25,490 nucleotides of DNA from Lachnospiraceae bacterium (GTDB lineage Bacteria > Bacillota > Clostridia > Lachnospirales > Lachnospiraceae), in the NCBI GenBank assembly GCA_009774395.1, contig VSNQ01000063.1, positions 1-25,490 on the forward strand. Reading direction: 5' to 3'. Of the stretch, positions 15,007 through 22,849 are shown piece after piece. The position numbers and the translations under genes are program-made. Under the pieces are notes generated by a model. That model had not been told where the DNA came from. It ran no database searches and was given only the letters and a program-made list of their open reading frames with translations. Each line of letters opens with the position of its first letter. Position 1 is the stretch's first letter.

Positions 15007-16088
15007 TATACATTTGCCTCCTCAAATTTTTTCATAAACGCCACAAGCGCCTCCACACCCTCAATTGGCATAGCATTATAGATACTTGCACGCATACCGC
15101 CGACGGTTCTATGTCCTTTTAAGTTCTCGAAACCAGCTTCTTTTGCTTCCTTGACAAATTTTGCATCAAGTTCCTCGCTGCCCGTTACAAAAGGCACGTT
15201 CATAAGCGAACGGTCTTCCTTGCGGACAGTTCCTTTAAACAATTTACTTTCATCCAAGAAATCATAGAGAATCTTTGCCTTTTTCTCATTGATTTCCTTC
15301 ATTTTGGTCAATCCACCCATTTTCTTTATCCACTTAAATACTTTTCCACAGATATAAATGCCGTAAGCAGGCGGTGTATTATACAAAGAGCCGTTATCTG
15401 CATGTGTCTTATATTTCAGCATCGTTGGCGTTCCTGCTAAAACATCCTCTGTAATTAAATCTTCTCGAATAATAACAATAACTACACCTGCTGGCCCAAT
15501 ATTTTTCTGCACACCACCATAAATTACACCATATTTTGTTACATCAACCGGCTCAGAAAGAAAGCAAGAGGATACATCTGCTACCAATGTTTTTCCCTTC
15601 GTATTCGGTAATGTCTTAAATTTTGTTCCATAAATTGTATTGTTCTCGCAAATATAAACATAATCTGCATCTTCTGAAATCGGCAAATCAGAACAATCTG
15701 GTATATAGGAAAATGTTTTGTCTTCACTAGAAGCAATTTTATTTGCCTTACCATATAGGCTGGCTTCCTGATAAGCCTTTTTTGCCCATTGTCCAGTAAC
15801 AATATAATCTGCAACTCCATTTTTCATAAGATTCATAGGAATCATTGCAAACTGCTGACTGGCACCACCCTGTAAAAACAGCACTTTGTAATTGTCAGGG
15901 ATATTCATAAGCTCCCTTAAATCTGCCTCTGCTTCATTTATAATGGTTTCAAAAGCTTTGGAACGATGGCTCATCTCCATAACCGACATACCAGTTCCTT
16001 TATAATCTAACATCTCATCTGCAGCTTCTTTAAGAACTTCTTCAGGTAAAACTGCGGGACCTGCTGAAAAGTTGTACACTCTTGACAA
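15006..16088 (-). CDS. serC: phosphoserine aminotransferase
   Basis: PLP enzyme that converts 3-phosphohydroxypyruvate plus glutamate to phosphoserine, the second step of serine synthesis. The 360-residue length is typical. The N-terminus is RVYNFSAGPAVLPEEVL, Lys195 in GGVQKNIGPAG is the PLP Schiff-base lysine, and Asp171 in VADVSS contacts the pyridine nitrogen. The C-terminal GHRTVGGMRASIYNAMP is the substrate-phosphate region. The start codon is TTG, chosen because AGGAGGAG lies 6 nt upstream and because it gives the canonical MSRVYNFSAGPA start. serA follows with a one-base overlap. The upstream gene is an L,D-transpeptidase, separated by 156 nt that contain a family B repeat. Confidence 0.97.
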   Translation of the reverse strand: MSRVYNFSAGPAVLPEEVLKEAADEMLDYKGTGMSVMEMSHRSKAFETIINEAEADLRELMNIPDNYKVLFLQGGASQQFAMIPMNLMKNGVADYIVTGQWAKKAYQEASLYGKANKIASSEDKTFSYIPDCSDLPISEDADYVYICENNTIYGTKFKTLPNTKGKTLVADVSSCFLSEPVDVTKYGVIYGGVQKNIGPAGVVIVIIREDLITEDVLAGTPTMLKYKTHADNGSLYNTPPAYGIYICGKVFKWIKKMGGLTKMKEINEKKAKILYDFLDESKLFKGTVRKEDRSLMNVPFVTGSEELDAKFVKEAKEAGFENLKGHRTVGGMRASIYNAMPIEGVEALVAFMKKFEEANV

Positions 16089-16114
16089 TTTTTACTCCTC
16101 CTGATTCTAAAATA

Positions 16115-16243
16115 TATAGTTATAAACAACATAAAATGTTGAATATTTCATATGCCGACTGCATGCCGCAAAGCGACTAAATTCCTTATGCGGTCGTATG
16201 CATCAAATATAGTAATCAGCAAATACTTTTACCGTTTACTATA
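16115..16243. repeat. MITE-like element, family B copy 2
   Basis: From GCCGAC at 16154 to GTTTACTATA at 16234-16243 it aligns with 8709-8795 in the same orientation. Shared segments include ATTCCTTAT, CGGTCGT, TGCATCA, ATATAGTAA and GCAAATACTTT. The left end, from TATAGT at 16115, is more diverged. It begins immediately after the transpeptidase stop codon and fills most of the gap before serC, so it is carried in any transcript through both genes. Confidence 0.65.
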
Positions 16244-16244
16244 T

Positions 16245-17666
16245 TTAATAAAACATAATAACCGGCGTACCTTCTTCCACGATTTCATAAAGTTCTGTCA
16301 TAATTTCAAGCGGCGTATTAATGCAGCCGTGGGAACCATCTGTCTTATATATCTCTCCGCCAAACTCCTTACGCCATGTTGCATCATGAATGCCGATATG
16401 TCCATCAACTGCCATCCAATATTTTACAGGTGTCGCATAATTAGCGCCACGCAGTACACGGTTTCTCTGTTTAAAATATACCGAACACACCTTCGCTGGC
16501 GTACCCCATCGGCGTGAAAGATTTCCTGTAACAATCGGCGTTTCAATCTTTTTTTGTCCGTCCTGATAATAATACATCTGCTGGCTGCCCATATCGACTT
16601 CTATATAGGTATCACCAATATCATCCAGCCCCTTTTCTTTCGCTTCCGACAAATATATCGGTGTCCGAACGCCGCTTTCTTTGTTTTGGAATGCATTTAA
16701 CAAAAACGCATACTCTGCTTTTGCATCAAGCTGATTGCCATATCCGCTGCTGGATACCGTAACAATATCGCCCCTCGTTGTCTGAAAATTCCGCTCTGTA
16801 CCTACCGTATCATAAGTGGCACAAAGATAAGCAATATATTCTTGAATCATCGTTTTATCCAACAGTGGAACATCATTTTCATCAAAAAGAATTGCACCAT
16901 TCTCGTCTAATGTCATCCATTCTGCAACAATATTTTCATCAATAATTTCCTGCTTATCGCCAAACTGATACACCATATGAAAATCCTGAAACGCTTGAAT
17001 CCCTTGCCACTTTGCAAGTAACTCTTTCATTTCATCAGTGTATGCAACAGATTGATAACAAAGCACCTTATTTTCTGGCGAAGCCAAATTTATTTGTGTT
17101 AATTGATTGGAAATTCCATCACATATCACCTGTATTGCCTGATCTTTTAATAACAAATCCTGTGTTTCATCAACAAGAATATAGCCAGCCTCCGCACTTT
17201 TAACAATGGATACTGTATTTTCAGGATGATATAAATTTTGATTTAACCAATCCGCTTGTGCAAGTTTTGCCTTCATTTCCTCTGTATTATAGCAGTATTC
17301 CGGTTTTATATGGTATCGCTGTGGCTTTCCTATATGTCCTAGCCACCAGTATCCATGATTTTTTTGAAAAATTGCTTCAACCACAGGAGCAAAATCTATA
17401 GAAACACCATATTCTTCCAATGATAGAATATGCACTTCACCAGAAATATCCTGCACGGAAATGGTTTCCATTTCACCGTGATATGTTGCATTCAATTGCT
17501 GTGCTATCTGTTCTGGGGTCATGCCAGTACAATAACTGCCATTGATCCATACGCCCATACAGAACGTTTCTCGATAATATTGTCCGCTTAAAAATATTAC
17601 CGAGCCCAGAACGAGTATTACTACAATACCAACAGCACCCAAAAACATTTTTAAGTATTTTTTCAT
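16245..17666 (-). CDS. L,D-transpeptidase (YkuD) with N-terminal anchor and peptidoglycan-binding-like domain
   Basis: Extracytoplasmic enzyme that would cross-link peptidoglycan stems through L,D bonds or attach proteins to the wall. 473 residues: a membrane anchor at about 9-28, then a long region resembling the putative peptidoglycan-binding domain found in Firmicute YkuD proteins (about 40-330), then the YkuD domain from about 350. The catalytic motif is SHGCINTP with Cys448 and His446, preceded by His427 in IGIHD. The ribosome site is weak. It lies only 26 nt after ilvB, so it is probably co-transcribed with, or translated from, the branched-chain operon mRNA. That is an unexpected position for a cell-wall gene. 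Confidence 0.93.
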   Translation of the reverse strand: MKKYLKMFLGAVGIVVILVLGSVIFLSGQYYRETFCMGVWINGSYCTGMTPEQIAQQLNATYHGEMETISVQDISGEVHILSLEEYGVSIDFAPVVEAIFQKNHGYWWLGHIGKPQRYHIKPEYCYNTEEMKAKLAQADWLNQNLYHPENTVSIVKSAEAGYILVDETQDLLLKDQAIQVICDGISNQLTQINLASPENKVLCYQSVAYTDEMKELLAKWQGIQAFQDFHMVYQFGDKQEIIDENIVAEWMTLDENGAILFDENDVPLLDKTMIQEYIAYLCATYDTVGTERNFQTTRGDIVTVSSSGYGNQLDAKAEYAFLLNAFQNKESGVRTPIYLSEAKEKGLDDIGDTYIEVDMGSQQMYYYQDGQKKIETPIVTGNLSRRWGTPAKVCSVYFKQRNRVLRGANYATPVKYWMAVDGHIGIHDATWRKEFGGEIYKTDGSHGCINTPLEIMTELYEIVEEGTPVIMFY

Positions 17667-17692
17667 TTTATTATCATTTTACTTTCATTGCT

Positions 17693-19378
17693 TTACGAAA
17701 GCTGACGATTTTCTAAGTCTTCTGCATCAAAAGCATCGCTAATTGCCGCTCCTGCTGGAACCATAGGGAAAACTTTATCATCTTCTTCAATCACGCATTC
17801 AATTACTACTGGTTTCTTTAATGCAATGGCTTTCTCAATCGCAGGCGCAACCTCCTCACGCTTGGTAATCCGGATTGCCTCACAGCCTAAACCCTCTGAA
17901 ACCTTTACAAAATCGACCTTATCCGTAAGAATGGTCTGTGAATACCGTTTACCATAAAATAAAGTCTGCCACTGGCGCACCATACCCAAAACATGATTGT
18001 TTATCACAATCTGGATAATTGGAATATTATAGCGGCTTGCAGTTGCCAACTCATTCAAATTCATCCGAAAACACCCGTCACCTGCAATATTCACACATAT
18101 TTTATCTGGTCTTCCAACCTTTGCACCGATACATGCTCCAAGACCATATCCCATTGTACCAAGACCTCCCGAAGTTAAGAAAGTACGGGGTTCTGTATAC
18201 CTATAATACTGTGCTGCCCACATTTGATGCTGTCCTACATCAGTTGAAACAATTGCTTTTCCTTCCGTTATCCGATCTAATTCCTCAATAACATATGGGC
18301 AAGTTAATTTATCTGATTCATATTTCAATGGATATTTTTCTTTTAACACTTTTATCTCGGCAACCCATTCTGGATGACTCTGTTGTGTTAGTTTGCTGTT
18401 TAATTCCTTGAGAACGGTTTTTAAATCACCAATAATCGCTGCATCTGTCCGAATATTTTTATTCACTTCTGCCGCATCAATATCAATATGTAAAATTTTT
18501 GCATTCTCAGCAAATTTCTTAGGATTGCCAACCACTCTATCAGAAAAACGTGCCCCTAAAGCAATCAATAAATCGCACTGACTGACGCCGAAATTTGAAG
18601 TCTTTGTGCCGTGCATACCAATCATGCCTGTATAGAGTTCTGCCTTGCCGTCAAATGCACCCTTTGCCATTAATGTATCACACACTGGCGCTTGGATTTT
18701 CTCAGAAAATTCTTTCACTTCTCGTGAAGCGCCTGAAAGAATCGCACCACCACCAAGATAAATATATGGTTTTTCGGCATTCTGAATCAGGTCAAGCGCA
18801 ACTTGAATATCTTCATCTGTATAGGCATTATTCACTTCTGCAGGTTCCGGTTTTTCAGGTGTATACTCGCATTGATTGGCAGTAACATCTTTTGTGATAT
18901 CTACCAGTACAGGCCCTGGTCTGCCCGATTTTGCTATTTTAAATGCCATACGCAATGTAGATGCAAGTTTTGTTACATCCTTAACAATATACCCATGTTT
19001 TGTAATTGGCATTGTTACGCCGGCAATATCTACCTCCTGAAAACTGTCCTTGCCAAGTAGTGGCAATGTCACATTCGCCGTAATTGCGACAAGAGGCACT
19101 GAATCCATATATGCCGTTGCAATTCCTGTTACTAAATTCGTTGCACCCGGCCCACTTGTTGCAAAACATACGCCGACTTTTCCGGTTGCACGTGCATAGC
19201 CATCGGCTGCGTGAGATGCACCTTGCTCATGTGAAGTTAAGATATGGGTAATTTCATCACTGTGTTTATATAATTCATCATAAATATTTAAAATCGAACC
19301 GCCTGGATAACCAAAAACTGTGTCAACCCCCTGCTCTTTTAAACATTCTATAACAATCTGTGAACCTGTTAACTGCAT
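17693..19378 (-). CDS. ilvB: acetolactate synthase large subunit
   Basis: Thiamine-diphosphate enzyme that makes 2-acetolactate from two pyruvates, or acetohydroxybutyrate, the first common step of valine, leucine and isoleucine synthesis. 561 residues. Glu51 in SHEQGASHAADGYAR is the catalytic Glu. GDGCFRMNLNELATASRYN (433-451) followed by NN (460-461) is the ThDP/Mg motif. GKDSFQE lies in the first domain. The ATG at 19378 is preferred over an upstream frame because GGAGG lies 6 nt before it, 13 nt after the ilvD stop. The regulatory small subunit gene ilvN, normally next to ilvB, is not in this window. An L,D-transpeptidase follows instead. Confidence 0.96.
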   Translation of the reverse strand: MQLTGSQIVIECLKEQGVDTVFGYPGGSILNIYDELYKHSDEITHILTSHEQGASHAADGYARATGKVGVCFATSGPGATNLVTGIATAYMDSVPLVAITANVTLPLLGKDSFQEVDIAGVTMPITKHGYIVKDVTKLASTLRMAFKIAKSGRPGPVLVDITKDVTANQCEYTPEKPEPAEVNNAYTDEDIQVALDLIQNAEKPYIYLGGGAILSGASREVKEFSEKIQAPVCDTLMAKGAFDGKAELYTGMIGMHGTKTSNFGVSQCDLLIALGARFSDRVVGNPKKFAENAKILHIDIDAAEVNKNIRTDAAIIGDLKTVLKELNSKLTQQSHPEWVAEIKVLKEKYPLKYESDKLTCPYVIEELDRITEGKAIVSTDVGQHQMWAAQYYRYTEPRTFLTSGGLGTMGYGLGACIGAKVGRPDKICVNIAGDGCFRMNLNELATASRYNIPIIQIVINNHVLGMVRQWQTLFYGKRYSQTILTDKVDFVKVSEGLGCEAIRITKREEVAPAIEKAIALKKPVVIECVIEEDDKVFPMVPAGAAISDAFDAEDLENRQLS

Positions 19379-19391
19379 ATTTTTCCTCCAT

Positions 19392-21062
19392 TTATTTATG
19401 CGGATATTCAATAATCGCTCCTCTATTCCCACTTGTTACCATTTCGCGGTATCTTGCAAGGTATCCGGTTGTTACCTGCGGCTCTCTTGGCTGCCACTGA
19501 TCACGGCGCTTTGCGAGTTCCTCGTCAGAAACCTTAACATTTAACGTGCATTCTGGAATATTAATCGAAATAATATCGCCTTCCTCAACTAATGCAATCG
19601 GGCCGCATACTGCTGCCTCTGGGGATACATGCCCAATTGACGCACCGCGGGAAGCCCCTGAAAAGCGTCCATCCGTTATCAATGCCACTGAAGAACCAAG
19701 TCCCATGCCTGCAATTGCAGAAGTCGGGTTAAGCATTTCACGCATCCCAGGACCGCCTTTGGGCCCTTCATAGCGGATTACTACCACATCGCCTGCAACA
19801 ATTTTTCCGCCTTTAATTGCTTCAATTGCATCTTCTTCACATTCAAATACCCTTGCAGGGCCTTCATGCACCATCATTTCTGGAACCACCGCAGAACGTT
19901 TTACCACACTGCCATCTGGCGCAAGGTTTCCTTTTAACACGGCAAGTCCTCCTGTCGTGCTGTATGGATTATCCAGTGGACGGATAACTTCTTTATCCTT
20001 ATTGACTACTCCTTGAATATTTTCACCGATAGTCTTACCAGTTACCGTCATACAGTCTTTATGAATTAAGCCTAATTCTGTTAACTCATTCATTACAGCA
20101 TACACACCACCTGCTTCGTTTAAGTCTTCCATATACGTAGGCCCTGCGGGTGCCAAATGACAAAGATTTGGTGTCTTTGCGCTAATTTCGTTTGCAAAAG
20201 CGATATCAAAATCAAAACCAATCTCATGCGCAATTGCCGGAAGATGCAGCATAGAATTTGTTGAACATCCCAAAGCCATATCAACTGTCAGCGCATTTAA
20301 AATTGCATCTTTTGTCATAATATCCCGTGGACGGATATCTTTTTTAAGCAGCTCCATAACAGCCATTCCTGCGTGTTTTGCAAGCTTAATCCGCTCCGAA
20401 TAGACTGCTGGAATCGTTCCGTTGCCCTGTAATCCCATACCAAGTGCTTCCGTTAGGCAGTTCATAGAGTTTGCTGTATACATTCCAGAGCAAGAACCAC
20501 AAGTAGGACAAGCCTTATGCTCAAACTCATTTACCTCTTCCTCTGTCATAGTGCCGGCAGCATAAGAACCAACCGCCTCAAACATAGAAGAAAGACTGCG
20601 CTTCTGTCCCTTTACTTTACCTGCAAGCATTGGGCCACCCGAAACAAATACAGTAGGAACATTAATACGTGCAGCAGCCATTAAAAGTCCCGGTACATTT
20701 TTATCACAATTGGGAACCATTACAAGGGCATCAAATTGATGCGCCAACGCCATACATTCTGTGGAATCTGCAATTAAATCCCTTGTTACAAGAGAATACT
20801 TCATACCAATATGTCCCATTGCAATGCCATCACAAACTGCAATTGCCGGAAACACTACCGGAACACCACCTGCCTCGGCTACGCCTAATTTTACAGCATT
20901 TACAATTTTATCCAAATTCATATGTCCTGGCACAATTTCATTATAAGAGCTGACTATGCCAACCATTGGCTTTTGCATCTCTTCCTCTGTAAATCCCAAC
21001 GCATTAAACAAACTTCTGTGAGGTGCCTGCTGCATCCCCTTTTTTACATTATCACTTCTCAT
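19392..21062 (-). CDS. ilvD: dihydroxy-acid dehydratase
   Basis: Iron-sulfur enzyme that dehydrates 2,3-dihydroxy-isovalerate and its ethyl homologue to the 2-keto acids, the third step of valine and isoleucine synthesis. 556 residues. Cys119 in PNCDKNVPG and the cluster ACPTCGSCSGMYTANSMNCL (184-203) hold the Fe-S ligands. The early segment reads NEIVPGHMNL without the extra Cys seen in plant-type [2Fe-2S] enzymes, so it is more like the oxygen-sensitive [4Fe-4S] E. coli type. GRFSGASRGASIGHVSPEAA is the C-terminal family block. The ATG at 21062 has GGGGGA 6 nt upstream. The gene lies between leuB (41 nt away) and ilvB (13 nt away). Confidence 0.96.
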   Translation of the reverse strand: MRSDNVKKGMQQAPHRSLFNALGFTEEEMQKPMVGIVSSYNEIVPGHMNLDKIVNAVKLGVAEAGGVPVVFPAIAVCDGIAMGHIGMKYSLVTRDLIADSTECMALAHQFDALVMVPNCDKNVPGLLMAAARINVPTVFVSGGPMLAGKVKGQKRSLSSMFEAVGSYAAGTMTEEEVNEFEHKACPTCGSCSGMYTANSMNCLTEALGMGLQGNGTIPAVYSERIKLAKHAGMAVMELLKKDIRPRDIMTKDAILNALTVDMALGCSTNSMLHLPAIAHEIGFDFDIAFANEISAKTPNLCHLAPAGPTYMEDLNEAGGVYAVMNELTELGLIHKDCMTVTGKTIGENIQGVVNKDKEVIRPLDNPYSTTGGLAVLKGNLAPDGSVVKRSAVVPEMMVHEGPARVFECEEDAIEAIKGGKIVAGDVVVIRYEGPKGGPGMREMLNPTSAIAGMGLGSSVALITDGRFSGASRGASIGHVSPEAAVCGPIALVEEGDIISINIPECTLNVKVSDEELAKRRDQWQPREPQVTTGYLARYREMVTSGNRGAIIEYPHK

Positions 21063-21103
21063 CTTAATTCCCCCTGCGCGCTCTACACGCGTATCAATCA
21101 ATT

Positions 21104-22207
21104 CTATAAAATTCGTTCTGCAATTAAATCTCCCATACGTACTGTTCCCACTTGTTCTACAGTACTGCGTTTATCCTGCTCCTGCGGCATAATATCAATG
21201 GTGCGGTAGCCCTCTTTCAAAACTTTTTGAACTGCTGCTTCTATTGCTGAAGCTTCCTCGTCCAAATCAAAAGAATAACGCAGCAACATTGCCGCACTTA
21301 ATATTGTTGCAATGGGATTTGCAATTCCCTGCCCCGCAATATCTGGCGCAGAACCGCCACTTGGCTCATACAGACCAAATTTTGTATCATTTAAACTCGC
21401 AGACGAAAGCATACCTATCGATCCCGTTACCATACTTGCCTCGTCCGATAAAATATCTCCGAACATATTTTCTGTTAAAATAACATCAAACTGCTTAGGA
21501 TCTTTTACAAGCTGCATTGCACAGTTATCAACCAACATATGCTCCAATGTCACTTGTGGATAATCCTTTGCAACTTCCTCTACTACTTTTCTCCACAATC
21601 TGGAAGAATCAAGCACATTCGCTTTATCCACACTGGTTACTTTTTTGCGCCGCTTCATTGCAATCTCAAAGCCTTTTATTGCAATCCGCCGGATTTCATT
21701 CTCTGTATATGTAAGAGTATCCACTGCTGTCAGCACACCATCAACCTCTTTGGTACTGCGCTCTCCAAAATAAAGCCCCCCAGTAAGTTCTCGCATAATC
21801 ATCATATCAAAACCACCGCCGATAATATCTTCTCGCAGCGGGCAGGCAGCTTTTAATTCTTCATAAAGATAGGCAGGTCTAAGGTTTGCAAATAAATTCA
21901 ATTCTTTCCTTAACTTTAGAAGCCCTGCTTCTGGTCTTAAATTAGGCGGCAGTTTATACCATGGTGACGTAGAAGTATTTCCGCCAATTGATCCCATTAA
22001 CACGGCATCAGCCGCCTTTGCGGTAGCAATCGCCTTATCCGTAAGCGGTTCCCCACAAGCATCTATGGAAGCTCCCCCCATTAAAATATCTTGAAATGAA
22101 ATGGTATGACCATACTTTTGGGCAACTTTATGTAAAACTTTTTTTGCTTCCGCAACAATCTCTGGCCCAATCCCATCGCCTGGAATACATACAATATTCA
22201 AATTCAT
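21104..22207 (-). CDS. leuB: 3-isopropylmalate dehydrogenase
   Basis: NAD-dependent oxidative decarboxylation of 3-isopropylmalate to 2-oxoisocaproate in leucine synthesis. 367 residues. IVCIPGDGIGPEIV opens the protein, LRPEAGLLKLRKELNLFANL holds the substrate Arg residues, and DNCAMQL with TENMFGDILSDEASMVTGS gives the metal Asp residues and the family signature. AAAGGAG lies 10 nt before the ATG. It is the first gene of the minus-strand array and has a near-consensus promoter upstream. leuA, leuC and leuD are not in the window, so leucine synthesis needs genes elsewhere. Confidence 0.97.
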   Translation of the reverse strand: MNLNIVCIPGDGIGPEIVAEAKKVLHKVAQKYGHTISFQDILMGGASIDACGEPLTDKAIATAKAADAVLMGSIGGNTSTSPWYKLPPNLRPEAGLLKLRKELNLFANLRPAYLYEELKAACPLREDIIGGGFDMMIMRELTGGLYFGERSTKEVDGVLTAVDTLTYTENEIRRIAIKGFEIAMKRRKKVTSVDKANVLDSSRLWRKVVEEVAKDYPQVTLEHMLVDNCAMQLVKDPKQFDVILTENMFGDILSDEASMVTGSIGMLSSASLNDTKFGLYEPSGGSAPDIAGQGIANPIATILSAAMLLRYSFDLDEEASAIEAAVQKVLKEGYRTIDIMPQEQDKRSTVEQVGTVRMGDLIAERIL

Positions 22208-22287
22208 CTCGCAAACGCTCCTTTTCTATATTAATGTATCAATATCAAATCTGTGTTCTATTCAACTGCTACTAATACACATCTTTT

Positions 22288-22316
22288 ATAATATTACATT
22301 CAATCAAAAATTTCAA
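22288..22316 (-). promoter_or_regulatory. sigma-A-type promoter for the leuB-ilvD-ilvB array
   Basis: On the minus strand TTGAAA (22311-22316) and TATTAT (22288-22293) are separated by exactly 17 nt. The start would be near 22280, leaving a leader of about 70 nt. No T-box, leucine-codon peptide or attenuator hairpin is seen in that leader. Confidence 0.7.
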
Positions 22317-22325
22317 CAGAATACA

Positions 22326-22389
22326 TAAAAAAATTGTCGCACAATAGAGCCGCAACTCTTTTTGATGAATTGCTGCTCTATTGGCGACA
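22326..22389 (-). terminator. intrinsic terminator of yajC
   Basis: On the minus strand a long stem with small bulges (TGTCGC, AATAGAGC and GCAA pairing with TTGC, GCTCTATT and GCGACA) spans 22389 down to 22335 and is followed by ATTTTTTT. It begins only 9 nt after the yajC stop and precedes the leuB promoter, so it insulates the two units. Confidence 0.9.
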
Positions 22390-22397
22390 GTCCCCGA

Positions 22398-22739
22398 TCA
22401 CTGTTTTTCATAGCCTTCAGGCTTCTCGACCTGTTCAATTGCTGCTTTTTTCATAGGAATCCGGCAATTTTTGTTATTTCCAAACTCCACAATCACATCT
22501 TCATCCGTAATATCAATAACAATCCCATAAAAACCGCTTGTCGTCAGCACACTGTCCCCCACCTCGATCGAACTCATCATTGCAGATTTTCTCTTTTGCT
22601 CTTTCTTCTGCGGACGGTAAATCATAAAGTACATAATGACGCCAAAGATTAAAATATAGGCAATTAAAATAAACGGACTTCCTGCTTGCGCCGCTGCCAT
22701 TGCTTCCGCATCACCAGAAGCTGTTACTAATAAATTCAT
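22398..22739 (-). CDS. yajC: preprotein translocase accessory subunit YajC
   Basis: Small single-pass membrane protein that associates with the SecDF complex and supports protein export. 113 residues: one membrane segment at about 19-38, followed at once by the family motif YRPQKKEQKR, and then a small cytoplasmic beta domain (VGDSVLTTSGFYGIVIDITD, then VIVEFGNNKNCRIPMKKAAI). The ATG at 22739 is chosen because GGAGG lies 6 nt upstream. The ATG two codons earlier is immediately against that site. It has its own promoter and terminator, and secD, secF and tgt are not adjacent. Confidence 0.94.
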   Translation of the reverse strand: MNLLVTASGDAEAMAAAQAGSPFILIAYILIFGVIMYFMIYRPQKKEQKRKSAMMSSIEVGDSVLTTSGFYGIVIDITDEDVIVEFGNNKNCRIPMKKAAIEQVEKPEGYEKQ

Positions 22740-22773
22740 TTTCATCCTCCATTCTTTCAAAGCACATAGATAT

Positions 22774-22802
22774 ATCTTACACAAAAACACAGCAAGTATC
22801 AA
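22774..22802 (-). promoter_or_regulatory. sigma-A-type promoter for yajC
   Basis: On the minus strand TTGATA (22797-22802) and TAAGAT (22774-22779) are 17 nt apart, about 35 nt before the yajC start codon. Confidence 0.65.
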
Positions 22803-22849
22803 GTTAAAAATTTATGAATTAATTTTGTTATCATTCTATTATCCATTAT

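Noticed and set aside
22208..22287. Leader peptide or T-box attenuator ahead of leuB
   Set aside because: The leader is only about 70 nt, with no leucine-rich peptide behind a ribosome site, no T-box sequence and no terminator hairpin. The nearby hairpin belongs to yajC and lies upstream of the promoter.
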